Shown: one piece after another, positions 6,457 to 14,411 of the stretch | Numbering within the stretch: the stretch's first letter is position 1 | Layout of the letters: every line of letters begins with the position of its first letter | IMG/VR virus record: IMGVR_UViG_3300020469_000311 | Coordinates: 1-21,045 of that record | Direction: 5' to 3' (one strand) | From: a virus | Length of the DNA: 21,045 nt | Translations under genes and position numbers: made by a program | The notes under the pieces: model-generated | The model's input: only the letters and a program-made list of their open reading frames with translations | The model's database searches: none | What the model was told of the DNA's origin: nothing

Positions 6457-7820
6457 AATTTAAAATCCTTAAATCTTTGACCTGTCGGTGTTTTATCAAA
6501 TACCGGTGTGTCATCTGTTAAAGTTTGCTGTGTTTCTTCTACATCATATAATCTCATTTTGCTACGATCAACACCTATTACAAATCTTTTATGTTGTGTA
6601 GGATCATTATACCTGTTCTTTAATTGCTTAACCATAAACTGCCCTTGTTGCTCAAGCTCTTCAGTAGATATTAATGCAAACATTAAGTCCGCGGTTGCGG
6701 GTAATCCAAAAGATTCACTTGTATCTTCCAGCCCAACATCCGAGTTAGAATAACCAGAACGAGTCGTTTGCGTTGCAGAGAAGATCGGTACGTTAAACTC
6801 GACCGCAAGGCCACGTAGCTCTTCAGCAATTGCCTTAATGTAAGAGTAAGAGTTAATTGCACCGCCCATTCCTTTCATTCTAGAACTTGCACATATATTT
6901 AAATAATCAATAAAGATTAAGTCTGGTTCAAATTGTCTTTTCAATTTAAGTTCATTAAGTAATGCTCTAAAATGACCAGAATGTGCAGAGCCAGTTGGAT
7001 ATTCTTTTATAATAAGTTTACCAGTTGTCTTACGTGCTATGTCTGAAACTTTGGTAGTAAACATGTCTTTCGATAACTTATCGAGCTGATCAATAGGAAC
7101 ATTAAGTAAGTTGGCATCAATACGCTCAGCTATACGTTCCTCGGCCATCTCCATAGTAATATATAAGACATTATGACCTTGCACTAGAGACGATGCTGCC
7201 ACATGACACATAAACAGAGACTTACCGACACCAGTGCCAGCGAGAGCAATGTTAAGTGTTTTACGTGGAACTCCACCTTTAGTGATTGTATTAAAGTATT
7301 CCAAATCAAATGGTAGCCTATCTTCTTCTGTATGATAAAAGTCATATCTTTCTTCAACATTTTCTGTGTAATCATGACCAACCTTTAAATCAAATCCAAC
7401 ACCAAGAGCTTTACTTAATAAGTCAGGTAATGCACCTTTTGTCAGCTCTTCGTGTTTCCCATCAATTATTGATATTGATTCCATAATTGCATTATATATC
7501 GCTCTGTCCTGACACCACTTTTCAGTTGTATCAAGAAGCCACTGGTTATCTACTTTATCATTAGTAAATAACTGTGGAACTATATCCATTGCCAGATTAT
7601 ACTGCTCATCACTTAACTTTTCTGACTGATCGAGTTCAATCTTAAATGACTCAGCATTTGGCAACTTATTATACTTAGCAACAAACTTACCTGCCTCACG
7701 AAATAATATCCTGTATATACCAGCAAAGTAGTCAGGTTTTATAAACGGTAAAACCTTGCGCATATATTCTTCATCAGTAAGAAGATTTCGTAGTATAGTT
7801 TGTTCTAAATTAGTAGGCAT
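6453..7820 (-). CDS. 41: Replicative DNA helicase, gp41/DnaB-like
   Basis: This is the hexameric 5'-3' helicase that opens the replication fork and works with the primase. It has 455 aa, against 475 in T4. The helical N-terminal domain covers about residues 1-150. It is followed by the RecA-fold motor with Walker A G195-TGVGK-S201, the TMEMAEERIAERID block (motif H1a region), Walker B in LIFIDYLNIC, the TQTTRSGY segment (H3) and the C-terminal GVDRSKMR block. The last is typical of the arginine-finger/H4 region. The start overlaps the previous gene by 11 nt. It lies downstream of uvsX as in T4. Confidence 0.93.
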   Translation of the reverse strand: MPTNLEQTILRNLLTDEEYMRKVLPFIKPDYFAGIYRILFREAGKFVAKYNKLPNAESFKIELDQSEKLSDEQYNLAMDIVPQLFTNDKVDNQWLLDTTEKWCQDRAIYNAIMESISIIDGKHEELTKGALPDLLSKALGVGFDLKVGHDYTENVEERYDFYHTEEDRLPFDLEYFNTITKGGVPRKTLNIALAGTGVGKSLFMCHVAASSLVQGHNVLYITMEMAEERIAERIDANLLNVPIDQLDKLSKDMFTTKVSDIARKTTGKLIIKEYPTGSAHSGHFRALLNELKLKRQFEPDLIFIDYLNICASSRMKGMGGAINSYSYIKAIAEELRGLAVEFNVPIFSATQTTRSGYSNSDVGLEDTSESFGLPATADLMFALISTEELEQQGQFMVKQLKNRYNDPTQHKRFVIGVDRSKMRLYDVEETQQTLTDDTPVFDKTPTGQRFKDFKL

Positions 7821-7992
7821 AGGCAGCTTTTCTCAGGTCCTCATCGATTTGTTTTTGTACATCATCAACTCTACTTTCTAAGTAGCTTATCGAAGTATGT
7901 ATGTGGCCAGTGTCTTCTGGCCTTAGTTTACTCTTTGCAATGGAGATTTCATCCATTAATAATATAAGTCTTTGACTAGTTGTTATTTGCAT
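7810..7992 (-). CDS. Small helical conserved protein (60 aa)
   Basis: This 60-aa protein lies between the uvsX-linked gene and gp41. It begins MQITTSQRLILLMDEISIAK and contains LRPEDTGHIHTSISYLESRV, which looks like a conserved small phage family with a PEDTGHIHT turn between two helices. GAGG lies 5 nt before the ATG. It overlaps neighbours by 17 nt upstream and 11 nt downstream. It occupies the area where T4 carries gene 40, but no sequence similarity to gp40 is claimed. A helix-pair adaptor for helicase or recombinase would fit the position, as inference only. Confidence 0.65.
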   Translation of the reverse strand: MQITTSQRLILLMDEISIAKSKLRPEDTGHIHTSISYLESRVDDVQKQIDEDLRKAAYAY

Positions 7993-8284
7993 TTTTTACC
8001 TCTTTTGTTACAACGCTTCCTTCTTCAATACCTCGAGCCATAATCTTTTCTAACATCTCTCCTGCAAAATCTTGCAGTCTTGTGTCACTTATTTTAAGCT
8101 CAGTATCTGGTGTGTACACTATTTTAAAATCAAATGACATATTCTTTGGCACCTCATTAAATTTTACAGTACCGTATTTAAGAACAGTTTCAGTATATGG
8201 ACCTCTTAGTACCCTAACATTCCAAGCCTGCTCATCAGCTTTATCTGGAATAATTTGATAATCAATGTTCTCCCTCAACACCAT
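7976..8284 (-). CDS. Conserved hypothetical protein after uvsX
   Basis: This 102-aa protein of unknown function contains the conserved-looking VLRGPYTETVLKYGTVKFNE, a KNMSFDFKIVYTPD strand pair and a C-terminal helix (QDFAGEMLEKIM). I associate this pattern with small proteins next to uvsX in T4-like marine phages, without a known role. Its ATG shares a base with the uvsX stop (TAATG), implying strict co-translation with the recombinase. No signal peptide or membrane segment is present. Confidence 0.65.
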   Translation of the reverse strand: MVLRENIDYQIIPDKADEQAWNVRVLRGPYTETVLKYGTVKFNEVPKNMSFDFKIVYTPDTELKISDTRLQDFAGEMLEKIMARGIEEGSVVTKEVKNANNN

Positions 8285-9327
8285 TAGTTTTCATCCACCT
8301 TGGCAAGGTTTACTTGATTATTTAATATTGAATACTTATTAGTTAAGTACTGCTTAAAGTCAGTATCTTCAATGATTGGTTTCCAAAAGCCTTCACTTAA
8401 CGTTTCTTTTTCTCTTACTTTAGGTTCCATTAACTCACCAGTGGTCTTATCTACTCTGCAGTACCAACCATTTGAAGGCTTGGCCACATAGTTACCAGTA
8501 AGTGCAACATCGAGTAAACCTGACCATTCCTGAACACCACCATCCCAGCTGACTGAGATAGGAATTTTTGATTTTTCTTTAACAAACCTAGATTTTTCTA
8601 CATTGATTACAAAGTGATAACCTTTAATTTCCGTACCAACTTTATCTTGTTGGCGGCCAAGAATCCAGATATTATCTGCACTATAGTAGATACCAGTACC
8701 ACCAGAGACTACAGCTTTTGGAAATAAACCAATCTCTTGATAAGTATGATTAACTGCAAGTAAAGGTATATCTTTCATATTTAAATATGGTGTAACCATT
8801 CTAAATAAACCTTTTAAAGCCTTTGCCCTTGACATATCAGCAACTGATTTCTCATTAATTGCATCATCTAATTCTTTCTTAGAGGCAAGGTTACCTATTG
8901 AATCAATTACGATTACAACTTTATCATTTCTGTCCAGGCCTTCAAGCTGACTTATCATATCAAACTTGAGCTCTTCAACGTTTGTAATTGGAGTATGCAG
9001 TACTCTGTTTGTATCAATACCAAAGTTTTCAAAGTATGCCTGTGGTGAGCCGAACTCTGAATCATAAAATAGTAACACAGAATCTTTGTATTTCTTTAAG
9101 TATGCACTTGCCATAATAAGAGCAAATGATGTCTTAAAGTGTTTAGATGGACCTGCCAGTACAGTAAGTCCTGGTGTTAAACCACCATCCATTGAGCCGG
9201 ATAAAGCTACATTGATCATAGGTACATTAGTTGGTACCAGATCCTTATCATTAAAAAATTTAGAATCAGCCAGAATTGATGTATAATCAACCTTCGTATT
9301 CTTTTTCAATTTGTCCATTATTGACAT
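8284..9327 (-). CDS. uvsX: UvsX RecA-like recombinase
   Basis: This is the strand-exchange recombinase of T4-type phages, acting in recombination-dependent replication and repair. It has 347 aa, against about 390 in T4. The Walker A loop has the UvsX-specific form GPSKHFKT (59-66). The Walker B strand is VVIVIDSIGNL. LAVNHTYQEIG and VVSGGTGIYYSADNIWILGR correspond to the L1/L2 DNA-binding region. AGGAG lies 6 nt before the ATG at 9327. It follows the sugar/DNA-modification block and precedes gp41, the order seen in T4. No clear uvsY gene was seen nearby. Confidence 0.93.
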   Translation of the reverse strand: MSIMDKLKKNTKVDYTSILADSKFFNDKDLVPTNVPMINVALSGSMDGGLTPGLTVLAGPSKHFKTSFALIMASAYLKKYKDSVLLFYDSEFGSPQAYFENFGIDTNRVLHTPITNVEELKFDMISQLEGLDRNDKVVIVIDSIGNLASKKELDDAINEKSVADMSRAKALKGLFRMVTPYLNMKDIPLLAVNHTYQEIGLFPKAVVSGGTGIYYSADNIWILGRQQDKVGTEIKGYHFVINVEKSRFVKEKSKIPISVSWDGGVQEWSGLLDVALTGNYVAKPSNGWYCRVDKTTGELMEPKVREKETLSEGFWKPIIEDTDFKQYLTNKYSILNNQVNLAKVDEN

Positions 9328-9336
9328 TCATATCTC

Positions 9337-10095
9337 CTAGTGTGGTATTGTTTGTTTGATAATATATTCATTTACGTCTGTCTTAGGTGTCCAACCTAAT
9401 TTTTTTAATTCAGTTATATCTGCCATATTGTTTTCTGCTTCGCATGCGGCTCCATCTTTAACTGGCAAATTATATCCTGCAGTAAGTGATAACTCTTGAA
9501 CTGTATTTACTTTTCCTGTACCTATGTCATAGGCAGGTTTTAGTAGTCTTATATCATTACTTATTAATAATACTATGGCTTCAATTACATCACTTACATG
9601 TATAAAATCTCTTTGATGTAAAGTTACATATTCAAGTTCATTATTAAGTAATTTTGGCATAAACATATTGGCTCTAGCACCTTCACCATATACAGTTGTA
9701 AACCTTAAGGCAACTTGTTTTTCAAATGCAGTTTCTTCATTTACTTTTTTTGTAGTACCATACGGTGACAGCCACCAGTTATGTATACAAGATGATGACG
9801 CATATAATAAAGGTATATTATTATAGTGACATATTCTTTGTATCTTAGTTGTGTTTTCTACATTATTTTTCCAGTACATTTGTGGATCTTCAATGCTCTT
9901 TCTTACATTAGCGTAAGCGGCAAGATGTACTACATAGTCAACACCTTCTACATTAAAATCCTTTATGCATCTTGAAGGATCTTGTCTTAAATCCCATTCA
10001 GTAACTTCCTTTCCATCATTTATTAATCTATTCTTTAAGTGACCACCAATAAAGCCACGTGAACCTGTGATAGCTACGTTCATTTTACTTTCCAT
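9337..10095 (-). CDS. NAD-dependent nucleotide-sugar epimerase/dehydratase (extended SDR)
   Basis: This 252-aa enzyme probably converts an NDP-sugar by epimerisation, dehydration or reduction. The Rossmann motif GSRGFIGG (11-18) follows strand MNVAIT. AAYANVRKS matches the NAAG-like region, and the catalytic pair is Y112-GTT-K116 with the serines ASSS just before. DFIHVSDVIEAI and DIGTGKVNTVQEL are typical of sugar epimerases. It is shorter than GalE-type enzymes (about 310-340 aa), mainly in the substrate domain. The start ATG at 10095 has GAGG 8 nt upstream. A longer frame from 10161 would run through promoter P5 and is rejected. It is the first gene from P5 and could form a sugar pathway with the fusion at 11323. 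Confidence 0.8.
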   Translation of the reverse strand: MESKMNVAITGSRGFIGGHLKNRLINDGKEVTEWDLRQDPSRCIKDFNVEGVDYVVHLAAYANVRKSIEDPQMYWKNNVENTTKIQRICHYNNIPLLYASSSCIHNWWLSPYGTTKKVNEETAFEKQVALRFTTVYGEGARANMFMPKLLNNELEYVTLHQRDFIHVSDVIEAIVLLISNDIRLLKPAYDIGTGKVNTVQELSLTAGYNLPVKDGAACEAENNMADITELKKLGWTPKTDVNEYIIKQTIPH

Positions 10096-10119
10096 TCTAT
10101 TTGCCTCGATAATAGTATT

Positions 10120-10148
10120 ATTATACCATAAATTGGTCCAATTGTAAA
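10120..10148 (-). promoter_or_regulatory. Sigma70-type promoter P5 inside the methylase 3' end
   Basis: TTTACA (10143-10148), a 17-bp spacer and a consensus TATAAT (10120-10125) lie within the last codons of the C5-methylase-like gene. They face the epimerase, whose start is 25 nt beyond the -10. This would let epimerase and uvsX be expressed apart from the upstream sugar block. Confidence 0.75.
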
Positions 10149-11323
10149 GGACTTTTCTCATAAAAATTTTCTTGTGATTTGTTATCTTGTACTATAAAGT
10201 TAGTATCAACTAACTGATTATCTAAAAAGCCTTGTACAAACTTTAACACCTGTCCTGCCATGTCACTTGCCGTTGTAACTGGTACATTTTGACATATATG
10301 ATTTAAGTTCTTACGTCCGCCTTGTAGTGTAAAGTCATCAGGTAATCCCATAATAGTTAAGCACTCTCTTATCGTAAGATACCTATCTAAGTCAGGATGT
10401 GTAAGCTCAAAAGGTAGATGACCTACAAAGGCTCCTATAATATTTTTAGGTATAGTTACACACCTACGCATAATATTATTACCTTGAGCAAGTTTACTAT
10501 ACATTGTCATAGCTCTATCAGCTTCTTTTTCAAAGCCTTTACTGTTTAACCAGCCTGCAACTTCATTGTATTTTACATTATTATTTTCAATATAATCCAT
10601 AGGATTTACTGTCTTTGTAATTGAGTTTTGAAATTGTTTATGTGTCATTCCACCACACATTTCTTCAAGAACAAATCTATAAAATGGATTCTCTGATGGA
10701 GTCTTATTATTAGTTAATACTGACATAGGATCATTAGGCACGTTCTTTGCAGATCTTATAGTATCTTCTATCTTTTTATGTTTTCTAAAGAAGAAGTCGA
10801 GCTTAGGTACCTTATCTCCTTTCCAGAAAAAATAAAATGACCTATCACGTACTTGACTTAGTCCATGAAGGAGAGACTTTGTTTTATAAAGCGAGAAAGT
10901 GTAACCATACTTTTTTCCAATTTGTCTGAGATTTTCAACGATTGGCTCTCCCATCTTTGAAGCAAGTCTCGGTGCGTTTTCACCCCAGAATACTCGAGGT
11001 TTGACAGTACCCAAGACGTAATTAGCAGAGGTAGACATCCAATCGTTAGCAGCAGCATCAGAAGATGCTGAAGTATTGAGACTAGACAGGCCAGCGCAAG
11101 GGCAAACAGTATTGACAACATCGACGCTAGAAATATTATGTGTCCTATCGTTGTCCAAAAGATAGTAGGGAACTTCTCCTTTATAGTACTCAACCAGGTG
11201 AGTATCGTTTGGTGTAAAATCAGCATAACTTAAAATATACTCCGGTTTCTTTTGAAAGACATTTTGCATAGCTATTGTCTCTCCACCAATTAGTGGAACT
11301 ATGCTTGCGTATGTGTGTTGCAT
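10121..11323 (-). CDS. C5-cytosine DNA methyltransferase-like protein
   Basis: This 400-aa protein has the motif order of C5 cytosine methylases. Motif I is degenerate (ASIVPLIGGETIAM, residues 6-19). Motif IV is CPCAGLS (74-80, nucleophile C76). Motif VI is ENA (115-117), motif VIII is QVRDR (157-161), motif IX-like is RYLTIRECLTIMGLP, and motif X-like is NVPVTTASDMAG. The usual PCQ is PCA, a variant I recall from marine phage homologues. It would methylate C5 of cytosine in DNA. In this phage, cytosine is probably replaced by hydroxymethylcytosine, whose C5 is blocked. The target may therefore be host DNA or residual cytosine, or the chemistry may have changed. It starts at a TAATG junction with the fusion gene, and its 3' end contains promoter P5. 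Confidence 0.75.
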   Translation of the reverse strand: MQHTYASIVPLIGGETIAMQNVFQKKPEYILSYADFTPNDTHLVEYYKGEVPYYLLDNDRTHNISSVDVVNTVCPCAGLSSLNTSASSDAAANDWMSTSANYVLGTVKPRVFWGENAPRLASKMGEPIVENLRQIGKKYGYTFSLYKTKSLLHGLSQVRDRSFYFFWKGDKVPKLDFFFRKHKKIEDTIRSAKNVPNDPMSVLTNNKTPSENPFYRFVLEEMCGGMTHKQFQNSITKTVNPMDYIENNNVKYNEVAGWLNSKGFEKEADRAMTMYSKLAQGNNIMRRCVTIPKNIIGAFVGHLPFELTHPDLDRYLTIRECLTIMGLPDDFTLQGGRKNLNHICQNVPVTTASDMAGQVLKFVQGFLDNQLVDTNFIVQDNKSQENFYEKSPLQLDQFMV

Positions 11324-12423
11324 TATTGTAAATCCTCAACTCTCCAACCTTTATCAACTATTACATTTACTGCCTTGGCTCTTGGTAAACAAGTTTTGCT
11401 AAGTACATCATTGACTACTACCCTGCATCCTTGTGATACACCAAGAATTAACTGATCATAAGGTATTAAGTTGTCATCAAGAAGTTGTTCAGTAAATATC
11501 CTAGCACCTTCTTTTCTAGCTGATACTAATATGATCTTATCACCACGTGAATCAAGTTCATCAAGTGCCTCTTTAATTCCAGGAAGTATTTCAGCTGAAT
11601 TCTTTAAGTTGGAATATCTGTGTGCGTGTTTAAATATAGTACCATCTAAATCAATAAAATAAGTACTTGGCTTTTTAGTGTAGTATTCAGAAATCATACC
11701 CTTAAATAAGGCGAGGTCTTCTGGAGTTCCGGTAGACCAATATTTACCTAGGCTATCATATGTTTCAGAAATAGGAGATACACCTATATTAAGACCATCA
11801 TTAATAAGATAGTTATATGTTTCTGATATATAAGTTTCATTCTTTTTATTAAAGTTTCTTAGTGACTTATTACCTGAACTCACGAAGTCTTGAGCTTTTT
11901 TCCAGTAATGTACACCTACCAAAGCATCTCCTTCTATAGGACCTTTTGGTTTTTCAATCATCTTAACTACTTTATTATTTATAGTCTTAGCAAAAGAGTT
12001 CTTTAAGTCTTCAGACTCGTATGTAAGAACGCATCCATCATAACTTCTGCTGTTTGCAATAAATGTTTCTGAATCCCAATCAAGGTATTGATCACAGTTA
12101 GTTATAATAAGCTCACCATTATAACTATCTAACATTCCGGCCAATGCAGTTTCAGCTGCACCAGTAGTGACATGATCAATAATTTCAATAGTGTAAGTTG
12201 ACTCTGAGTTATCAAAGTATTGATCAAGTTCAATCTTTAAATCAGACATATAGGTACCACCAAGATCTCTACACACAAAAATATAATCACCTGCAATGTC
12301 AAGTGACTCAACCGCGTATCTTATTAAGCTTTTATTATTTACTTTTATTAATGGTTTATGTGTTAGGTAGCCAGCATTTGTAAATCTGGACCCTAAGCCT
12401 GCCATTGGTATAATCACTCTCAT
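11323..12423 (-). CDS. Sugar nucleotidyltransferase fused to HAD phosphatase
   Basis: This is a two-domain protein of 366 aa. Residues 1-245 form a nucleotidyltransferase: the nucleotide loop GLGSRF (9-14), the K23 region (THKPLIKVNN), NCDQYLDWD (D111) for metal and substrate, EKP at 157-159 and VGVHYWKK. Residues 252-366 form a HAD domain: FIDLDGTIF with D258 and D260, LVSAR (S301) and VVNDVLSK (N338-D339). The fusion suggests successive steps, removal of a phosphate and NDP-activation of a sugar phosphate (or phosphocholine-like group). The HAD part could instead be a regulatory or salvage phosphatase. It is linked by ATGA to the GDPD-like gene and by TAATG to the methylase. The exact substrate cannot be read from the sequence. 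Confidence 0.75.
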   Translation of the reverse strand: MRVIIPMAGLGSRFTNAGYLTHKPLIKVNNKSLIRYAVESLDIAGDYIFVCRDLGGTYMSDLKIELDQYFDNSESTYTIEIIDHVTTGAAETALAGMLDSYNGELIITNCDQYLDWDSETFIANSRSYDGCVLTYESEDLKNSFAKTINNKVVKMIEKPKGPIEGDALVGVHYWKKAQDFVSSGNKSLRNFNKKNETYISETYNYLINDGLNIGVSPISETYDSLGKYWSTGTPEDLALFKGMISEYYTKKPSTYFIDLDGTIFKHAHRYSNLKNSAEILPGIKEALDELDSRGDKIILVSARKEGARIFTEQLLDDNLIPYDQLILGVSQGCRVVVNDVLSKTCLPRAKAVNVIVDKGWRVEDLQ

Positions 12424-12857
12424 TTGTACATTTCCTTATATTTTATTGCATAATCTGTGCAGATTCCTAGAGCACCTTCAGGAACCTCATTACCATATCT
12501 CTCTGGTAGTACTATATATGAGCCAGCAAAACCTTTGCCGGGAAGTGCCCATAGCTCACCTTTCGATGTCATGACTACATCTTCATCAGTATGATAGAAA
12601 ACTCGCTTTCCTCTACTATTCAAGTAAACTAAAGCATCAGTATTTTTAGCATGAAACCACACTCGTTTATCATCATATAACCAAGTAGGACATACAGATG
12701 TTGACTCATCATGGCCTATTAAGAGTTCACCCCTTAAAAGTCTTACATCAACTTCAACGTCAAAACCATAAGATAGCGCCTCATCAAGAGTATCAGTTTG
12801 ATTTTCAGCTTCAGGATCAGGTCCTACCATAAGACCTCTATGAGCTATAATCTTCAT
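12420..12857 (-). CDS. Short glycerophosphodiester phosphodiesterase-like protein
   Basis: This 145-aa protein of the GDPD/PI-PLC TIM-barrel type hydrolyses phosphodiesters in its known relatives. It starts MKIIAHRGL with the catalytic H6-R7. It has E35-x-D37 in DVEVDVR for the metal and H49 in LLIGHDES, followed by VWFHAKN, where family members place the conserved Lys. It is much shorter than typical GDPDs (about 240 aa) and so probably a minimal barrel. It lies inside the sugar block with ATGA coupling on both sides. A role in handling a phosphodiester-linked sugar or alcohol is an inference. A different substrate from glycerophosphodiesters is likely. Confidence 0.7.
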   Translation of the reverse strand: MKIIAHRGLMVGPDPEAENQTDTLDEALSYGFDVEVDVRLLRGELLIGHDESTSVCPTWLYDDKRVWFHAKNTDALVYLNSRGKRVFYHTDEDVVMTSKGELWALPGKGFAGSYIVLPERYGNEVPEGALGICTDYAIKYKEMYK

Positions 12858-13198
12858 CTTTCCACCACATACTTATCACCAATAATACTTGGTGTTTTTA
12901 TACAGACAATTGAACAGTCATCAACGAAGTTTGCATCAACTACAAAGTCAGGATATATTACAAATAAGTCACCTTTCTTATAAGTAACTCCGTCAATTTC
13001 CACAGCACCATCAGTAACATAGTTATACTCAGTTGCAACCTTATGATAGTGCTTATCCCATATCTCACCCTTAGGATGAGTTCTTACTGATATTTCAAAG
13101 TCTTTTGTCTTAAATAACGTAGGTTCAAAGTCACCAATGAACCAACCTTTAGTAAAGCTTTTTATATCAAACTTTTCAATTGTGCCGCGCTTATCCAT
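12854..13198 (-). CDS. Cupin-fold protein
   Basis: This 114-aa single-domain cupin has first-motif ligands H50-x-H52 and E57 (KHYHKVATEYNYVTDG), followed by EIDGVTYKKGDLF. In the second motif the usual His is replaced (YPDFVVDANFVDD), so metal binding may rest on three ligands or be weak. Small cupins in sugar operons often act as epimerases, isomerases or binding proteins, and others are dioxygenases. The ATG at 13198 has a strong GGAGG 6 nt upstream and overlaps the glycosyltransferase stop by 8 nt. Promoter P6 inside the preceding gene could drive it. The substrate is unknown. Confidence 0.7.
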   Translation of the reverse strand: MDKRGTIEKFDIKSFTKGWFIGDFEPTLFKTKDFEISVRTHPKGEIWDKHYHKVATEYNYVTDGAVEIDGVTYKKGDLFVIYPDFVVDANFVDDCSIVCIKTPSIIGDKYVVER

Positions 13199-14411
13199 TT
13201 AATACCTCCTCAGCATTTTTCATAATAATGTCATTCATATACTTACCACTTTTCTTATCTGGTGTTATCATATCTTTTAGTTGTTTATGTAATCTATTAT
13301 ACAACATTTCATCACCATTGTAAAGGTTTATTTTTTCTAATAAGTCGTTTGAATCTTTTACTCTGAGCTCTTCGGGAAATCCAATGTTTCTTTGCTCATC
13401 ATATTCTGGATGCATAAATGGTACAATACCGTGTTTAATCATTTCCCAGAATTTACCAGTTGCCCAGCCTGGAGCAATCGGTATACAGAAAGTATACTTA
13501 GTTCTTGGAAACTGCCAAGATAGCTCAGACATTGCAATCTGCTCAATCCTAGGATCTTTTAAAGCTTTTTCATTCCATACACCATAAACTTGTACATCTT
13601 CAACACTATCAAGTATAAAGTTTTTTAAGTCATTATATCTTGACGGCTTTCCTTCATTTAGCCATAATACCATATTAATATCACGCTCGTATTCAGGTTC
13701 ATCAAAGAAATCATCTAGGCCAGCAGGTTCTTCTTCTTCAACTACATATAGAGTTTCAATACCTGAGTACACTGCAGGTACCTTATCAACAATCATCTCA
13801 TTAGATTCATAAGAAACCCTGTGCTCAACTTCGACGGTCTCATTGATTAGCTGCAATATTCTTTTTGGTGGAATTAAGATATCTTTAGTTGGCTTAGGAT
13901 AACATCTTGGATCAAGCGATAGCACCATATATGGAATTTTCGTCTCATTAATAAAATGATGTATTGGACCGGCATACTTCGCGGCTGCCATCAACGTCTT
14001 AATGTGTTTACCATCCTTCATGGTCTTACCCTGTACCGCGTATTCTAGTACACCACCTGCAATAAAGATACCTATGTCAAACTTGTCTTCTGTCTTAATA
14101 ACATGTTCAATATATCTCCATGATTCTGTTACCTCATCTTTATCATCTTGGTTATCAAACCAGTCTTTAAACTTAGCCCATACGTCAATCACATTACCAT
14201 GAGGATCCACTTTCTTTCTTACATCAGGTTTTAACCTTGAAAAGTTTGACCTTCCTATAAGATAGAATGTATCTTGTGGATTAAACTTTATAAGTGTTTG
14301 AAATATAATCCTTGCGTCAATTGACCCTGCGGTCATAGCCTTCTTACCAGTACCTTTTTCTTCTGGTCCAAACTTTATTGACTTACCTATTTTACCTATT
14401 GCTATTCTCAT
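13191..14411 (-). CDS. GT-B glycosyltransferase, possible beta-glucosyltransferase analogue
   Basis: This 406-aa protein begins MRIAIGKIGKSIKF, like the first strand of a GT-B fold. The C-terminal domain contains YTFCIPIAPGWATGKFWEMI followed by KHGIVPFMHPEYD. By eye this resembles the T4 beta-glucosyltransferase region with VWETM and EEFD. The Glu after Trp would match T4 E272, and T4 R269 would be Lys. It lies after gp42 and before uvsX, the position of beta-gt in T4, so glycosylation of hydroxymethylcytosine in DNA is the favoured role. It is about 55 aa longer than the T4 enzyme, with an acidic insert (EEEEPAGLDDFFDEPEYE). The ATG at 14411 has AAGGAG 4 nt upstream, giving a 20-nt overlap with the upstream gene. 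A polysaccharide transferase remains possible. Confidence 0.6.
   Translation of the reverse strand: MRIAIGKIGKSIKFGPEEKGTGKKAMTAGSIDARIIFQTLIKFNPQDTFYLIGRSNFSRLKPDVRKKVDPHGNVIDVWAKFKDWFDNQDDKDEVTESWRYIEHVIKTEDKFDIGIFIAGGVLEYAVQGKTMKDGKHIKTLMAAAKYAGPIHHFINETKIPYMVLSLDPRCYPKPTKDILIPPKRILQLINETVEVEHRVSYESNEMIVDKVPAVYSGIETLYVVEEEEPAGLDDFFDEPEYERDINMVLWLNEGKPSRYNDLKNFILDSVEDVQVYGVWNEKALKDPRIEQIAMSELSWQFPRTKYTFCIPIAPGWATGKFWEMIKHGIVPFMHPEYDEQRNIGFPEELRVKDSNDLLEKINLYNGDEMLYNRLHKQLKDMITPDKKSGKYMNDIIMKNAEEVLNG
13296..13324 (-). promoter_or_regulatory. Intragenic sigma70-type promoter P6
   Basis: TTTACA (13319-13324), a 17-bp spacer and TATAAT (13296-13301) lie inside the glycosyltransferase coding sequence, about 98 nt before the cupin start. 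The boxes and spacer match the intergenic promoters. An internal promoter would allow the cupin-to-methylase genes to be made without the glycosyltransferase. Chance occurrence in AT-rich coding DNA cannot be excluded. Confidence 0.5.

Noticed and set aside
10096-10161. N-terminal extension of the epimerase from ATG 10161
   Set aside because: The added residues are encoded by the P5 -35/-10 region, and the ATG at 10095 has GAGG at good distance directly before the Rossmann strand.
10858-11226. Minus-strand frame of 122 codons inside the C5-methylase-like gene
   Set aside because: It looks hydrophobic like a membrane protein but lies wholly inside the methylase frame, which carries all expected motifs.
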